A stretch of 64,000 nt of DNA from Sweltsa coloradensis (Eukaryota; Arthropoda; Insecta; Plecoptera; Chloroperlidae): assembly GCA_024449915.1 (NCBI GenBank), contig JAMZAV010002177.1:62001-126000 (forward strand). Reading direction: 5' to 3'. The notes beneath the pieces were generated by a model. It was not told the origin of the DNA, searched no databases, and was given only the letters and a program-made list of their open reading frames with translations. Positions within the stretch are counted from its first letter, which is position 1, and the number at the start of each line of letters is the position of its first letter. This document shows positions 45,715-55,679 of the stretch, one piece after another. The position numbers and the translations under genes were made by a program.

Positions 45715-46321
45715 TCCTTTACAGGAGTCTTTATCAAACTAACAACTAAATAACCACAACAGACAAGACACAAAACATTTCACAAAAAAAATATATGGCT
45801 GTGTATAAGGACCAAATTATTAACAAAAAAGTTTTTTATGAATAAAAGAAAAATAACAAAAAACATAACATTTAATTTACATGTTGGACAGTTAGTATAT
45901 GAAATAAAACTATTGATCTAGTGATGAAATTGATGGACAAAAACTCTTCTAAATGGCTGGATAATTAACACTATAGGCACACTGATTGGATTGGCCACAC
46001 AGAAAATCAAACCAGCTTCCTCAATTTTTCGTGCAGTGGCATTAAATTCATGTTCCAGGATTGAAGTGTTTTCCCATTCAATATGATGATGATTTTCGTA
46101 CACATGTTCTGCGATTTTTGAAGTATCAATTTATGTTGTTTCACATTGTTCTTGTGATCTTTTATTCTTACCATCAAAGGTCTCTTGGTTTCACCAATGT
46201 ATCTTGCATCACATTCACAAGGTATAGAATAAAATAACACCCTTAGATGACTGAACGTCATCCCTAAGTTTAGTCTTTGTGAGTACGCTGCGCAACGTAT
46301 TAGACGAACTAAAAACATCAC
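45715..46321 (-). pseudogene. Penelope-like element, GIY-YIG endonuclease end
   Basis: The minus strand encodes FYSIPCECDARYIGETKRPL then RIKDHKNNVKQ, the GIY-YIG core (Y-S-I and R-Y-I-G-E-T, then catalytic-type Arg and H). After a frameshift near 46.1 kb it continues as YENHHHIEWENTSILEHEFN and ARKIEEAGLI, the region downstream in Penelope endonucleases. The endonuclease nicks target DNA for insertion. Reverse transcriptase is missing (5' truncation at 46.32 kb). The sequence from 45.72 to 45.92 kb is its AT-rich 3' non-coding end. Unit sequence resumes directly at 46.32 kb. Confidence 0.85.
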
Positions 46322-47460
46322 TATGACAATTTGATCTATAGTTTTAGATTGTTTTTAATATTTTCTAATATTGTGTGTGGTGTTGTAAACTGCAAACCTC
46401 CATTATTGTATTGCAACACTGGATGTACTTATTACAGATGTTGTGGACATGTCATGTCGCCGACTTACATGTACATATATCGTTTTGTTAATGTTGTTTG
46501 AATTATTCTGGCCTAAAATAGTGTAAATATGTAGATTGTTCCCGTTGTGTCGACTCAGACCAATTTTCTGTACATTGGGTGAATCGTCATTAATAACCCT
46601 ATGTTCTTCTCATCGTGTTAATTTGCATGACGACAATCAATTTAACGAATATGTCTCATTCTAAATACATTTCGTTTTGTATAAGGATAACAGAATAAAA
46701 ACCAACTTTTTGGAGATACATCTGCTACTTAAAGCCACTTTACTTTAAAACTGACAAATTTCATATTATCATGGCTGATTATTAATATTTGTATTCGATG
46801 GCCTTGTTATTAATAATTTTTTCTAGTCATTCCATTTTTAATCATAATTGAAGTCCATATTTCTCATCCTCTGTGACCATCTATAGCAACTTTTCATTGT
46901 TCAATGTGGCGGTGTGGGGCGGCGATGTCTTTTCGATCCCGCAGCTCCGTATGCTTATTGGTAAAATGTGTTCTTCACGTCTGCCGACGAGAACTTTATG
47001 GAAGGGTATGATGATGTAAGGGATGCGAGGATGAAAGAATGTGAATAGTAAATGGTTGTAATGTATGATTAAGATTTTACAAAACACACAACGCCGCGAC
47101 GCCGCATGCCATAATAGGAAATCACTGACGTTCTGAAAACTCTCTACATGTTTGTTGTTTTGTTGATACTAATACTCCATGAGCCCTATTAACCTTGATT
47201 TTGCTCTATTGTATTATATTGTGCTTTAGTTTGTTTTTCTTTGGATTATAGTTAGTATAAAAATAGAAAGGTATTATCAATGTGGATAATATATATTATA
47301 TGGTTGTAGTGTGGTGCTGTGTGGGGATAATGCTTGGTACTGGTTATGTGGAGAATTCGTGTTTAAGTATAGTATTTATTTCATAATTCTTATAGTGCAT
47401 CAAATGTAGCTTTAACCTTCTTCTTTTCATTAACGCTCAATTAAAATTAAATATCTACAG
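46322..47460 (+). repeat. unit J spacer and type-1 upstream block
   Basis: Starts inside a post-exon segment (CACTATGACAATTTGATCTA), passes through the standard spacer, and has the type-1 block from 46.87 kb to the acceptor TATCTACAG. Few indels. Confidence 0.6.
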
Positions 47461-47864
47461 ATACCGAGCAGGAATGGCGCCCTGTTCCTGACAGCCAACC
47501 AGGCTGTGCAAGACATCATTGTCAAGACTGTCCTCGTTCATACAAGTGGAAAAAGGCTCTCACGTACCACCAGAAGCACGACTGTGGACGCAAGGAGCCT
47601 CACAGGTGTCTGAAGTGTAGCAAGACATTCTCGAGGAAACAAGATCTATCGCGTCACATTAAGTACGAATGCGTTGACAAGCAACGACTCCAGTGTAAAG
47701 CTTGTGGCAAAATATTCAGACTTATTACATCCTTGTATCATCACTCCAAATACGAGTGCGGGAAAGAGCCACAGTTCCCATGTACAATGTGTTCTTCTCG
47801 TGCCACACAAAAATCTAATTTGCGGGGTCATTATGAACGCATGCACAAACGCGTAAAATTGTAA
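47461..47864 (+). CDS. unit J lola-like zinc-finger terminal exon, intact (4 fingers)
   Basis: The second fully open copy: 133 residues after the phase-1 splice (GAT completed by the donor G), starting TEQEWRPVPDSQPGCARHH. Fingers: C20/C23/H36/C41, C49/C52/H65/C70, C78/C81/H94/C99, C107/C110/H123/H128, again 29 apart. It ends HKRVKL and TAA, five residues longer than D. Differences from D sit in the finger tips (SRKQDL versus SMKQAL, FRLITSL versus FRVMTSL, SSRATQKSNLRG versus SYRAKHKAHLWS), where DNA contacts are expected, so the two exons probably prefer different sites. It would be a nuclear DNA-binding tail of a BTB-ZF factor. It has no ATG near its start, as fits an internal splice acceptor. 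It is the last unit seen. AATAAA follows 476 nt downstream. Confidence 0.85.
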
Positions 47865-48339
47865 TTATCACAATGTTATTTAATGTAGACTTTTAGACGG
47901 TATTCATTATTTTTTTAAATTTTGTGGTGTTGCCAACTTCTATGACTGCATCACAAAACTGGATGTACTACAAATATTGTGGTAATTACAAGTCGCTGAC
48001 TTCATGCAAAGAAATCGCTCTGTTAATGTCATTTGCCATTATTCTGGTCTTTAAAAGTATCATTACTTTAATTCTAGCATAGTTCCAGTTGTCACGACTC
48101 ATTCAAATTTTCTGTACATTGGGCTAATCGTCATTGTCACCTCCATGCACTTCTCGTAGTGCTAATTGCCCGACGACAATCAATTAAACTAAATGTGTCA
48201 AAACTCAATTCGTTTTGTAAAATGATACAAATCCTCTACATGGCGCTCATCAATGGCCTTGTCTGACTAGGTCTGACTAGGCTGGTCCATCGAAAATTAT
48301 ATTTCTATCTTAATCTTTTTGATGCAATGTACTATGTGT

Positions 48340-48345
48340 AATAAA
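48340..48345 (+). terminator. AATAAA polyadenylation signal after exon J
   Basis: AATAAA 476 nt past the stop, in a TGTGTAATAAACATT context; the nearer AATAAA seen in units B and I is altered here. Confidence 0.35.
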
Positions 48346-48851
48346 CATTGTTATGGAGACTTTTATGACGTATTCATCCCGTCTTGATCTTTGTAGATTT
48401 GAACGTGCTTTTTTCGCTTATTCTGTTTAACACGTTTAATGTTTCCAAGGGAGAGTATCGATAACAACAATGTATACGTTTATTATAATTAATGTCTACG
48501 CTCTACCCTTATTAATACATCGTTGCAGTGACGCAGTATCATGTCTAGAGAAATGCTTCCATTACCCTGCCATGGCATGCTTAGGTGTGTATTTTTTCTT
48601 TTACATTTATTACGTTATAATTTCTAAAACATTTGCATGATTCCCTTACTGTCTATGATTATAATGGCATATGCCTGATCTTATCTTATTACATTTATTA
48701 TGGATAAAATCATTTAGGCTGTATTGTTTGTTATATTTTAATTATTCCCAATTCTTTCCCTAGTATTCCTTAACGATATATTAAACTGATACAACGACGA
48801 CCCCCGATCGGGGCTTACTGTTTGACTCAATGTATATATCTATATATATAT
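48346..48851. other. end of unit J spacer, no gene
   Basis: Spacer blocks recognisable to about 48.72 kb; array homology then ends. Confidence 0.5.
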
Positions 48852-49231
48852 TGTTTAACCTTGGCTTTATAGTAGGCGACTATGACGCTGTTATGTTAGT
48901 TCTTTAGACAGAAATTAAAAAAGTGACTACACCGCCCGGTGTAGTCACTTTTTTAATTTCTGCCTATGTTTATATGTATATATATGAAAATATATGTTTT
49001 GATGTAAAACTGCGTGTGATGATTTATAAAATAATATTTATTACCGACGTTTCACTAGGGTTTCACCTAGCTTTATCAAGGTTTACAAAAACAAAAACAA
49101 AATGGAATAACAAAGAACAAGATGACAATCAAAACACAGCCATCTGGGTAAACAGATTTAGATATATATATATATATATATGTTTAACCTTGGCTTTATA
49201 GTAGGCGACTATGACGCTGTTATGTTAGTAC
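48852..49231. repeat. Penelope-like fragment between 50 bp direct repeats
   Basis: 'GTTTAACCTTGGCTTTATAG' through 'GACGCTGTTATGTTAGT' (about 50 bp) occurs at 48.85-48.90 and again at 49.18-49.23 kb. Between them are a palindrome and a minus-strand pLTR fragment (ACCGACGTTTCACTAGGG..CTTTATCAAGG) like that at 18.5 kb. Confidence 0.7.
48905..48963. repeat. near-perfect 58 bp palindrome
   Basis: CAGAAATTAAAAAAGTGACT and its complement flank a CACCGCCCGGTG core. The outer arms and CCGCCCGG core match the hairpin at 17.42 kb. It resembles a bacterial terminator in form only. Confidence 0.85.
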
Positions 49232-49369
49232 TTACTTAGTAACTAAGTAAGTAAGTAAGTAAGTACTAACATATATATATACACATATAACATACATAAC
49301 ATACATACATAACAACATAACATACATAACAACATACATATAACATACATAATATATATAAATATATAT

Positions 49370-49540
49370 GACATAATGAAATTCTTTCGAGTTTCCGAGT
49401 TCAATAAGTTATATTACCAACGTTTCGAACAGTTCTCCCTGCCCATTCTCAAGGAACTCATTCTCAAGGAGAACTGTTCGAAACGTTGGTAATAAAACTT
49501 ATTTAACTCGGAAACTCGAAAGAATTTCATTATGTCACAT
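49370..49540. repeat. palindromic Penelope-like pLTR pair
   Basis: Two ~70 bp arms (GACATAATGAAATTCTTTCG.. and inverse) each hold GTTCGAAACGTTGGTAAT, the pLTR motif, around a short centre with CATTCTCAAGGA repeated. Head-to-head pLTRs are common in this class. Confidence 0.75.
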
Positions 49541-49563
49541 TATATCCGAGAAAATCTACGTAA

Positions 49564-49565
<2 letters not shown>

Positions 49566-49624
<59 letters not shown>

Positions 49625-49669
49625 CAGTTGTCGAAAAAGTTTGCCCCGACTGGGGCTCGAACACAGAAC

Positions 49670-49715
<46 letters not shown>
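49566..49715. repeat. (TA)n tracts flanking a tRNA-like snippet
   Basis: Two (TA)n runs (49566-49622 and 49674-49713) enclose a ~50 bp piece whose minus strand has TGTGTTCGAGCCCCAGTCGG, a B-box/T-arm-like motif. Likely a tiny SINE relic. Confidence 0.6.
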
Positions 49716-49717
<2 letters not shown>

Positions 49718-49744
49718 TTGTCTTAAGCTTTCGTGATCCATGGT

Positions 49745-50166
49745 TAATGTTTTAAGTATCTTTACGGTAAATAATCACGCACAGTATTATAAAAAATAAC
49801 TTTAATCCCAACGTTTCAGAAAAACTATGTTTCCATTTTCAAGGGAAGGTTAAAAACAAAAATTCAATAAAACAACAACAGCATTATAAAAATAAACAAA
49901 TAGAAACAAAAAACACACTACCTTGCAAACATAGAAAATTACAAAGATCCAATTGCAGTGAACCTAAAATCAAATCACTTGGTTGCATTGTGAGTGTGAC
50001 TTCTTGTTACCATTCTAGCAGGCCTATCGCTGTCTTCATGTCTTGGTACCACAGGCGGCTCAGTCTCATACTTTTCAAGAGCTGCAGTATGACTTCTAGT
50101 CATTCTGCTGGATTCCAAATTTCTAGACAAACTGGTTGGGTCCGTCCGGACCGTCCCACGTTCGTC
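49745..50166 (-). pseudogene. Penelope-like element, C-terminal tail and pLTR
   Basis: On the minus strand a tail-like peptide is readable (RNLESSRMTRSHTAALEKYE then VPRHEDSDRPARMVTRSHTH and a stop), like the TRSRT tails after the GIY-YIG domain. It is followed by non-coding sequence and the pLTR motif CTTGAAAATGGAAAC..TGAAACGTTGGG at 49.82-49.86 kb. No catalytic domain is left. Confidence 0.6.
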
Positions 50167-50167
50167 T

Positions 50168-50174
50168 AGAACTT

Positions 50175-50220
<46 letters not shown>
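50168..50220. repeat. (TA)n microsatellite
   Basis: Pure TA/AT run between two Penelope-like fragments. Confidence 0.9.
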
Positions 50221-50227
<7 letters not shown>

Positions 50228-50505
50228 TTGTATTTTCGGGTAGTCCGTGTGGTTTTACTTTATGAGTTCCAACGTTTCAACAGATCTCCCTGCCCATCTT
50301 CAAGGAAATTAAACATAAAACAATAAAAAAACAAACAAAACCTTACTTCATAACATACACTGCAACTAGATACAAAGACAAGAACTAAATAGCTTAGAAA
50401 ACATAGGTAGTGCCTACTCTTGACAAAATATAACTGAGAAGCCATCAACATTATCCTATTACTTTTTAGATGACCTCAGCGTACGAGTAGATGGCTCAAG
50501 GGGTT
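50228..50505 (-). repeat. Penelope-like 3' end and pLTR, minus strand
   Basis: Carries CCTTGAAGATGGGCAGGGAG..CTGTTGAAACGTTGG near 50.27-50.31 kb and, further in, a tail-like stretch (EPLEPSTRTLRSSKK, stop). Joined back to back with the next element. Confidence 0.6.
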
Positions 50506-50506
50506 C

Positions 50507-51640
50507 TTGTTGAGTTTTCCTTCTCTTGTCAACTCTTGGAAGGCCCTAGCTGCAGCTCCTAACAAACCATCTTCTTGGATACGGTATGTGGACGACGTCT
50601 ATGCCATTTGGCCCCATGGTGTGGACAAGTTAAATGATTTTCTTGACTATCTAAATAGTATCCATTCGAATATTCAGTTCACCATGGAAGTAGAATCCAA
50701 CGACTCACTTGCTTTTCTCGATGTCTTGATAATAAAGAATGTTGATGGCAGTTTGGGACACACAGTCCATAGAAAACCCACCCACACCAACCGGTATCTG
50801 AATGCTGCTTCCCACCACCGTCCTTCACAGTTATTTTCAGTGGTTAACACTCTAGTCACCCGGTCCAGGAACCTTACTGACAAATCTCACTCAAGAGAGG
50901 AATTTGACAAGCTCCGTGAAGCTCTCTCACTCAATGGTTACTTGGACCGAGACATAACCAGAGCGTTTAAACGTGAACTGAAGAAATATGAGGATGATAC
51001 TGAGGACAAGGAGAAACCACGGTCTAAAGCTTTTCTTCCATATGTCAAGGGTACCACAGACGTCATAGGTAGAATCCTCAATCGTAAGAACATCGAAACC
51101 ATTTTCTCCACTGACAGAAAAATCAGCTCCTTTTCGAGAAGTGCTAACGGACTCTGCTCACCTGGAAGAAAGAGGCGATTATGAGGTTCCCTGTGGCGAC
51201 TGCCATCAAACGTACATAGGCCAAACAGGCAGACGCATAGCAGTGAGGATAAATGAACACTCTAATGCTGTGAAAGCAGGTGACAAGAAATCAGCCCTGG
51301 CTCAACATGCTAAAGCTTACTCGCATGTGATAGATTTTGACAAAACAAAAACTATTTGAATGTACAACAGCTAAAGCCACGTATTAGCCGTGAATCTGTG
51401 GAAATTGAGAAACGGCCGAATAACATGAACAAAAGAGATGATAGCCAGAGCCTCCCTCTTGCTTGGAAACCTGCACTCATGCCTCGAAATGTAGTCCGTA
51501 GACCTATTCAGCCAAATCCCTCAGAGGTGGTGCAAATTTCAGATTCCATAATTCTAGCACGAATAACATTTCAAAAGACAACCAATCAGGCCCTATGACA
51601 AGAAGCCGGACTAAAAAGGTTTCACTACAGTAAGCTGTGC
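50507..51640 (+). pseudogene. Penelope-like element: reverse transcriptase C-half + GIY-YIG endonuclease
   Basis: The first segment (50507-51184) contains the reverse transcriptase catalytic motif W-I-R-Y-V-D-D-V-Y, with IQFTMEVESNDSLAFLDVLI and VHRKPTHTNRYL downstream, all diagnostic of Penelope-like elements. N-terminal RT motifs are absent. A one-base frameshift near 51.14 kb leads into the GIY-YIG nuclease (DYEVPCGDCHQTYIGQTGRR, R and N-E-H downstream). A second frameshift near 51.35 kb leads into ISRESVEIEKRPNNMNKRDD and LPLAWKPAL, then the tail TRSRTKKVSLQ and stop near 51.63 kb. These elements copy their RNA at a nicked target end. Two frameshifts and 5' loss mean no activity. It is followed by its pLTR. 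Confidence 0.9.
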
Positions 51641-51890
51641 TATTTTGTTTCTCAATTGCCACCATCCGTATATATTTTTTCGATATGACATCGCCGCCCC
51701 GCACCTTCAGCCGAGGCTATATAAGGCGGGCGCTGCGTGCTTGCCAACCACTGTGACTCCAACCTCCGTAGAGTCACAGTCAACCTTGAAAATGTCTGAC
51801 GTAGTACAGACGAAACGTCGGTGGATGCCCAGGTTCTGCCCTGGTTCATCTTATTTTCGACGCGGTTTTACCCAAGATCCTTGTTTTTAT

Positions 51891-51895
<5 letters not shown>
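51641..51895 (+). repeat. Penelope-like pLTR with hammerhead-like motif and TATA-like box
   Basis: Contains CTTGAAAATGTCTG..CAGACGAAACGTCGG at 51.79-51.83 kb: a GTCTG/CAGAC stem followed by GAAAC, as in hammerhead ribozymes found in these pLTRs. GGCTATATAAGGCGGG at about 51.72 kb looks like a core promoter. Confidence 0.65.

Positions 51896-51940
<45 letters not shown>
51893..51940. repeat. (TA)n microsatellite
   Basis: Pure TA run, the usual site next to Penelope-like ends here. Confidence 0.9.
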
Positions 51941-51941
<1 letters not shown>

Positions 51942-52260
51942 CTATTAATGAAGTAGGTTTTTCGGTTATAATGCCACGTGTATTTACATTAGGCCAACGT
52001 TTCGATGAAATTTCACTCATCTTCTTCAGAGCCAATACAACTTAATATATAAAAAACGAAAACAACATTACATTAATAAATACAGAACAAAACTGGGAAA
52101 ACAAAATACAACAAAATATAAAAAATTGAAATCACTGCACATATGGCGAATTAAAACAACTCAAAGAATCACTGCAAAGCTTGACGTTGAAAAGAAAGAA
52201 GAAAGTCACTACATGTCCGTCTTATTGTTTTTTTGTCATGGAAAAACCTAGTTCATTAAT
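51941..52260 (-). repeat. Penelope-like pLTR, minus strand
   Basis: Minus strand reads CTGAAGAAGATGAGTGAAAT..TTCATCGAAACGTTGG (51.97-52.03 kb): CTGAAGA, a GATGA/TCATC stem and GAAAC, a good hammerhead-like core. AT-rich non-coding DNA follows. Confidence 0.65.
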
Positions 52261-52589
52261 TCATATCGGCCACTAAAATATCCAAAAACATATATATATA
52301 ACTGATTTTCAGTGAGGGACAGTAAATCAAAGCGACCAAGCCAACCCTGTAGGCCCCGACGCAATTGACGAGTGAGCGATAACCAACCAAAGATCGATAT
52401 TTTAAAATATTAAATATAGCATTCAGTGGTATGGACGGTGCGAACACCCGCGGATCTACGCCAGAATCAACAAGGCCGATTCAGAGCAACTCTGAATTTA
52501 TTATGTGCTTCGTTGCTAGGACGGCTCCAAAGTCACCGTTTACAAACTCCTAAGATAAGAACTGATGAACTTTAGTCCAAATCAGAAGT

Positions 52590-52680
52590 CAAAATCTTCT
52601 GACTTTGACGGGCATCGAACCCTGGACCTTCTGCATTGGAAGTAGATACGCTAGCCACAAGACCAACGAGCCAGACTAGA
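52590..52680 (-). other. tRNA-derived SINE head
   Basis: The minus strand reads GGCTCGTTGGTCTTGTGGCT..GTATCTACTTCCAATGCAGAAGG..CCAGGGTTCGATGCCCGTC. A box and B box (GGGTTCGATGCC) are 35-40 nt apart. The anticodon arm does not close properly, so a working tRNA is unlikely; SINE head or tRNA relic. Confidence 0.5.
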
Positions 52681-52770
52681 ACAATTAGAACAATATTTCT
52701 ATGCTACTCCAGCTTCTTCATTGGGTTCTCTGTTAAATTTTTTTCCTTCAGTTTAAAGCCATAGAAACTT

Positions 52771-53040
52771 CCCAGCAAACACGAATTGATGGGCCCTAAA
52801 TGGCCCGCAAGCGGCTGGCCAGAACTGAACTGGCCAGCCGCTTGCGGGCCGGCATCTTTGGCCAGTAACGGCTCGCTCTGATTTTGTCCCACCGGCCATC
52901 AGCCGGCCGTCACTTGTGGCTCACTTCCGGTCCTTTAACCGGCAAATGGCCAAAGATGCCGGCCCGCAAGCGGCTGGCCAGAACTGAGCTGGCCAGCCGC
53001 TTGCGGGCCACTTATGGCCCATCAATTCGTGTTTGCTGGG
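52771..53040. mobile_element. 270 bp MITE with nested palindromes
   Basis: About 90 bp terminal inverted repeats begin CCCAGCAAACACGAATTGAT. Inside each end is a second palindrome: GGCCCGCAAGCGGCTGGCCA, a 7 nt loop, then its complement. The single strand could fold into a long stem with two side hairpins. No convincing target duplication. No coding sequence. Confidence 0.85.
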
Positions 53041-53224
53041 AAATCATTGGGACCAGCGCGATCTGGTATCTAAATATGTAAACAAAAAACTAAAATAATA
53101 AGTGTAATTGTTATTATATCGGTGTCACATAAGTATTTCGTCTTAATTTCTGACACCACTCGAATATCTGTAGGGTGATACACAACATATATTAATTGCA
53201 AGTAATTATAAAGTTTCAAGTTTG

Positions 53225-53300
53225 GTGTCTCGAACTCGGTCCAGCAGGGCGACTCTCCATCTGCAAGCCAGCCTCTAACCGTTGCACCACGTAAGAAGCT
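53225..53300 (-). other. tRNA-like segment
   Basis: Minus strand: GTGGTGCAACGGTTAGAGGC (A-box-like), GGCTTGCAGATGG (anticodon-arm-like, GCA), GAGTTCGAGACACC (B-box-like). Arms are imperfect; SINE or tRNA relic. Confidence 0.4.
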
Positions 53301-53422
53301 TGATGTGTTGAGGGAATAATCACCTATACATACAAAAGCAAATTGACTTTCACTGGATGGGTGATTGCTATAATATGTTTAGCCGGAAGACGGTTTTCTA
53401 GTGATGAGCCAACACATTAACA

Positions 53423-53832
53423 CTGCTGGCCAACCGGCAGCCGGCAAAGTGATGGCTAGCCATCTTCACGCCTGTGGCGGCAAAACAACAGCAACACGGC
53501 AGCGGCCAACCATCACTGGGCAGGTTACTAGAATGTTGTGGCCAGCCGTGCGTAGGGTTACGAGTGATGGTCGAACACTTTTCCTCTGCTGGCCAACCAA
53601 CAGTCGGGAAAGTGGTGGCCAGCCATCTACACGCCTGTGGCGGCAAAACGACATAAACACGACAGCGGCCAACCAACACCGGGCTGGGGTTATTTTTGTT
53701 CTGGCCAGCCTTCAGACGGTATGCCAGTGACAGCCTGACACCTTCTCACTGCTGGCCAGCCAGTGGCCACAGTGGCCAGAAGTGCCAGCACGCAGCCATC
53801 ACTCTACCGAAACTTATGTGATTGCTGGGTAC
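53423..53832. repeat. TGGCCA-rich repeat, 163 bp period
   Basis: CTGCTGGCCA recurs at 53423, 53586 and 53749, exactly 163 bp apart, with ACGCCTGTGGCGGCAAAAC and GACAGCGGCCAACCA-type segments between. Sequence motifs (CTGGCCAGCC) resemble the 52.77 kb MITE; the end reads GATTGCTGGG, an inverted CCCAGCA. Open frames on both strands follow from base composition. Confidence 0.75.
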
Positions 53833-54352
53833 TTAATTGAAAACTGTATTCCAAAGCACTAGAGCAGCTGTAGTAACTTAGAAATATTGTTTTAAATATT
53901 ATAAAAATAAAATATAACCTAAGGAAAGTTTAAAAAAAAGTGTAAATATTTATAATAATGTATGTTCTTTCTATTACACAGAATTTTCACAAACCAAAAT
54001 TAAAGTCATTAATTTTTAAAACAGGATCACTGTTGAAAACTAATCCATAAATGACGTAAGTACTCATTACAAAAGTAACAAAATTATATACTTTATAGTG
54101 TTAGTGTTAGTGTTTATAGTGTGTTTATCGTCGTATGTGTGTAAAAATCTATTACTCATGTTGTGTTGTGTATGTCAATCCTAATACATATTTACATTAA
54201 ACTGTCCCTGGAAATATGTTTATTTGGTCGAATAAACGGTTACTCGACAGTTCATTTCATTATCTGGGTTGTGAACAAGTTTTTGAAGTAACCCGATTAC
54301 TCGTCTACACGTTTATGTTATTTATTTAACGTCTGGCCTTTCAGTCTTAAAA
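53833..54352. other. AT-rich DNA, nothing recognised
   Basis: No exon, repeat or RNA gene seen; a short TTAGTG repeat is at about 54.10 kb. Confidence 0.4.
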
Positions 54353-54788
54353 CTATTTCAGAGCACTCTTACTGATATTTTGAAAGTCAACGGAAAATGG
54401 CTAAAAGTTGGTTGGATGAAAGATGAACTTGAATAAAAAAGGAAAAAAAATAACTTTTTTTTGGACAGGGCAAAACTCTTTTTTGTACCATGTGACAAAA
54501 AAAATCGTACATCGAACATTATTTCAGAAAATTATTTTCTCTTTTACTCAGTCCAGGACAAAGGTGTGTTGAAGCAATAAAAAAAATCATAGCATTAAAT
54601 ATTGCATCCAAACATTAATTTCCGTAATGACCCAAAATTTGCATATAATGGCCAAAATAGAGCTTTTGTCCCGTCCAAAAAAAAGTTATTTTTTTTTCCT
54701 TTTTTATTCAAGTTCATCTTTCATCCAACCAACTTTTAGCCATTTTCCGTTGACTTTCAAAATATCGGTAAGAGTGCTCTGGAATAGC
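54353..54788. mobile_element. MITE with ~115 bp inverted ends
   Basis: Arms at 54.36-54.47 and 54.67-54.78 kb (CAGAGCACTCTTAC.., GGATGAAAGATGAACTTG..) are inverted copies. CTTAAAA lies on both sides (54346-54352 and 54789-54795), so the duplication is TTAA or up to 7 bp. No coding part. Confidence 0.7.
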
Positions 54789-55129
54789 CTTAAAAACAAG
54801 TACAATAAATTGTTGTGTAACTATTCATTGTTGTTATAATATTACTATTTCTAACTTTGCTTTTCAACAGCTGAGCCTAATCTACGTGGCGTAACGAGAA
54901 CACCAGAAAGCAGAAAAAAGATGTAGGTAGGTGTCATTTAAATGTGATGATTCATAATGAAAAAAAAAAATTTAGTTATTCTCAATGGGTTCTATAACAT
55001 TAATACGTAAGAATTAAATTACGATAGGACAATTTAATGAATGTTCTAAAATAAATTTTATACAGTTTCAAAAAATGCTTACGAATTCTCGTGAGAAAAC
55101 GATTAGATGTCGATCTGTATTTTGTACTT

Positions 55130-55310
55130 CAGGTAATTGAGAAGGGAATGTCCTAGGGCTGTTTTTTGGGGAGACAATCCCTTGCATTCTCAACTAACGT
55201 CTATTGAGAACCTAGGGAAAAACTCCATTAAGGATTGTCGTGGTCGGGATTCGAACCAATGACCTCTCGAATCAGAGTCTCGTGCAATACGCTTCTTATT
55301 TATCTAGATT
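55130..55310 (-). other. tRNA-derived SINE
   Basis: Minus strand: TTGCACGAGACTCTGATTCG, then GGTTCGAATCCCGACCACG (a good B box), then a unique body with CAATCCTTAATGGAG. Reads as a SINE with a tRNA-like head. Confidence 0.55.
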
Positions 55311-55679
55311 CAATTAAGTCTGAGTATAATTATTACTATTTGTTTGTATTATTTGTCTCTTATGTCTTATCTTTGTCATAGTCCCTATATACCGCTTTAT
55401 GTACTGCCTTAAATCGAAACCAATCTCGGCCCATAAGAAAAAATAGACAAATAATTATTCTCTCGTTTCATTCGTATTATCTTATATACGAGGTACTCAA
55501 ATTCTATAAATAGCCAACATTAGGCATACAGTAAAATTGTTATGATATGTACAAAATAAAGCATTATAATTATTAAGTAACTTATTTTTAGGATAGAAAT
55601 TGTGAGGGAGTATCTCCCAATTGTATACTGCTTGATACAGCAATTGCACCTTTCCAAACACCTCAATAAAAAAGTTTAT

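Noticed and set aside
49556..49741. Open frame of alternating Tyr-Ile
   Set aside because: It is only the translation of (TA)n microsatellites.
52590..52680. Functional tRNA gene
   Set aside because: A and B boxes are present but the anticodon and acceptor stems do not pair; more likely a SINE head.
53398..53730. Frames of about 90-110 codons on both strands
   Set aside because: They are by-products of the TGGCCA-rich 163 bp repeat.
54871..54925. Exon with acceptor TTTTCAACAG and donor TAG|GTAGGT
   Set aside because: The phase fits the linker exons (CT GAG..) but an in-frame TAG stands right before the donor, and there is no paralogue.
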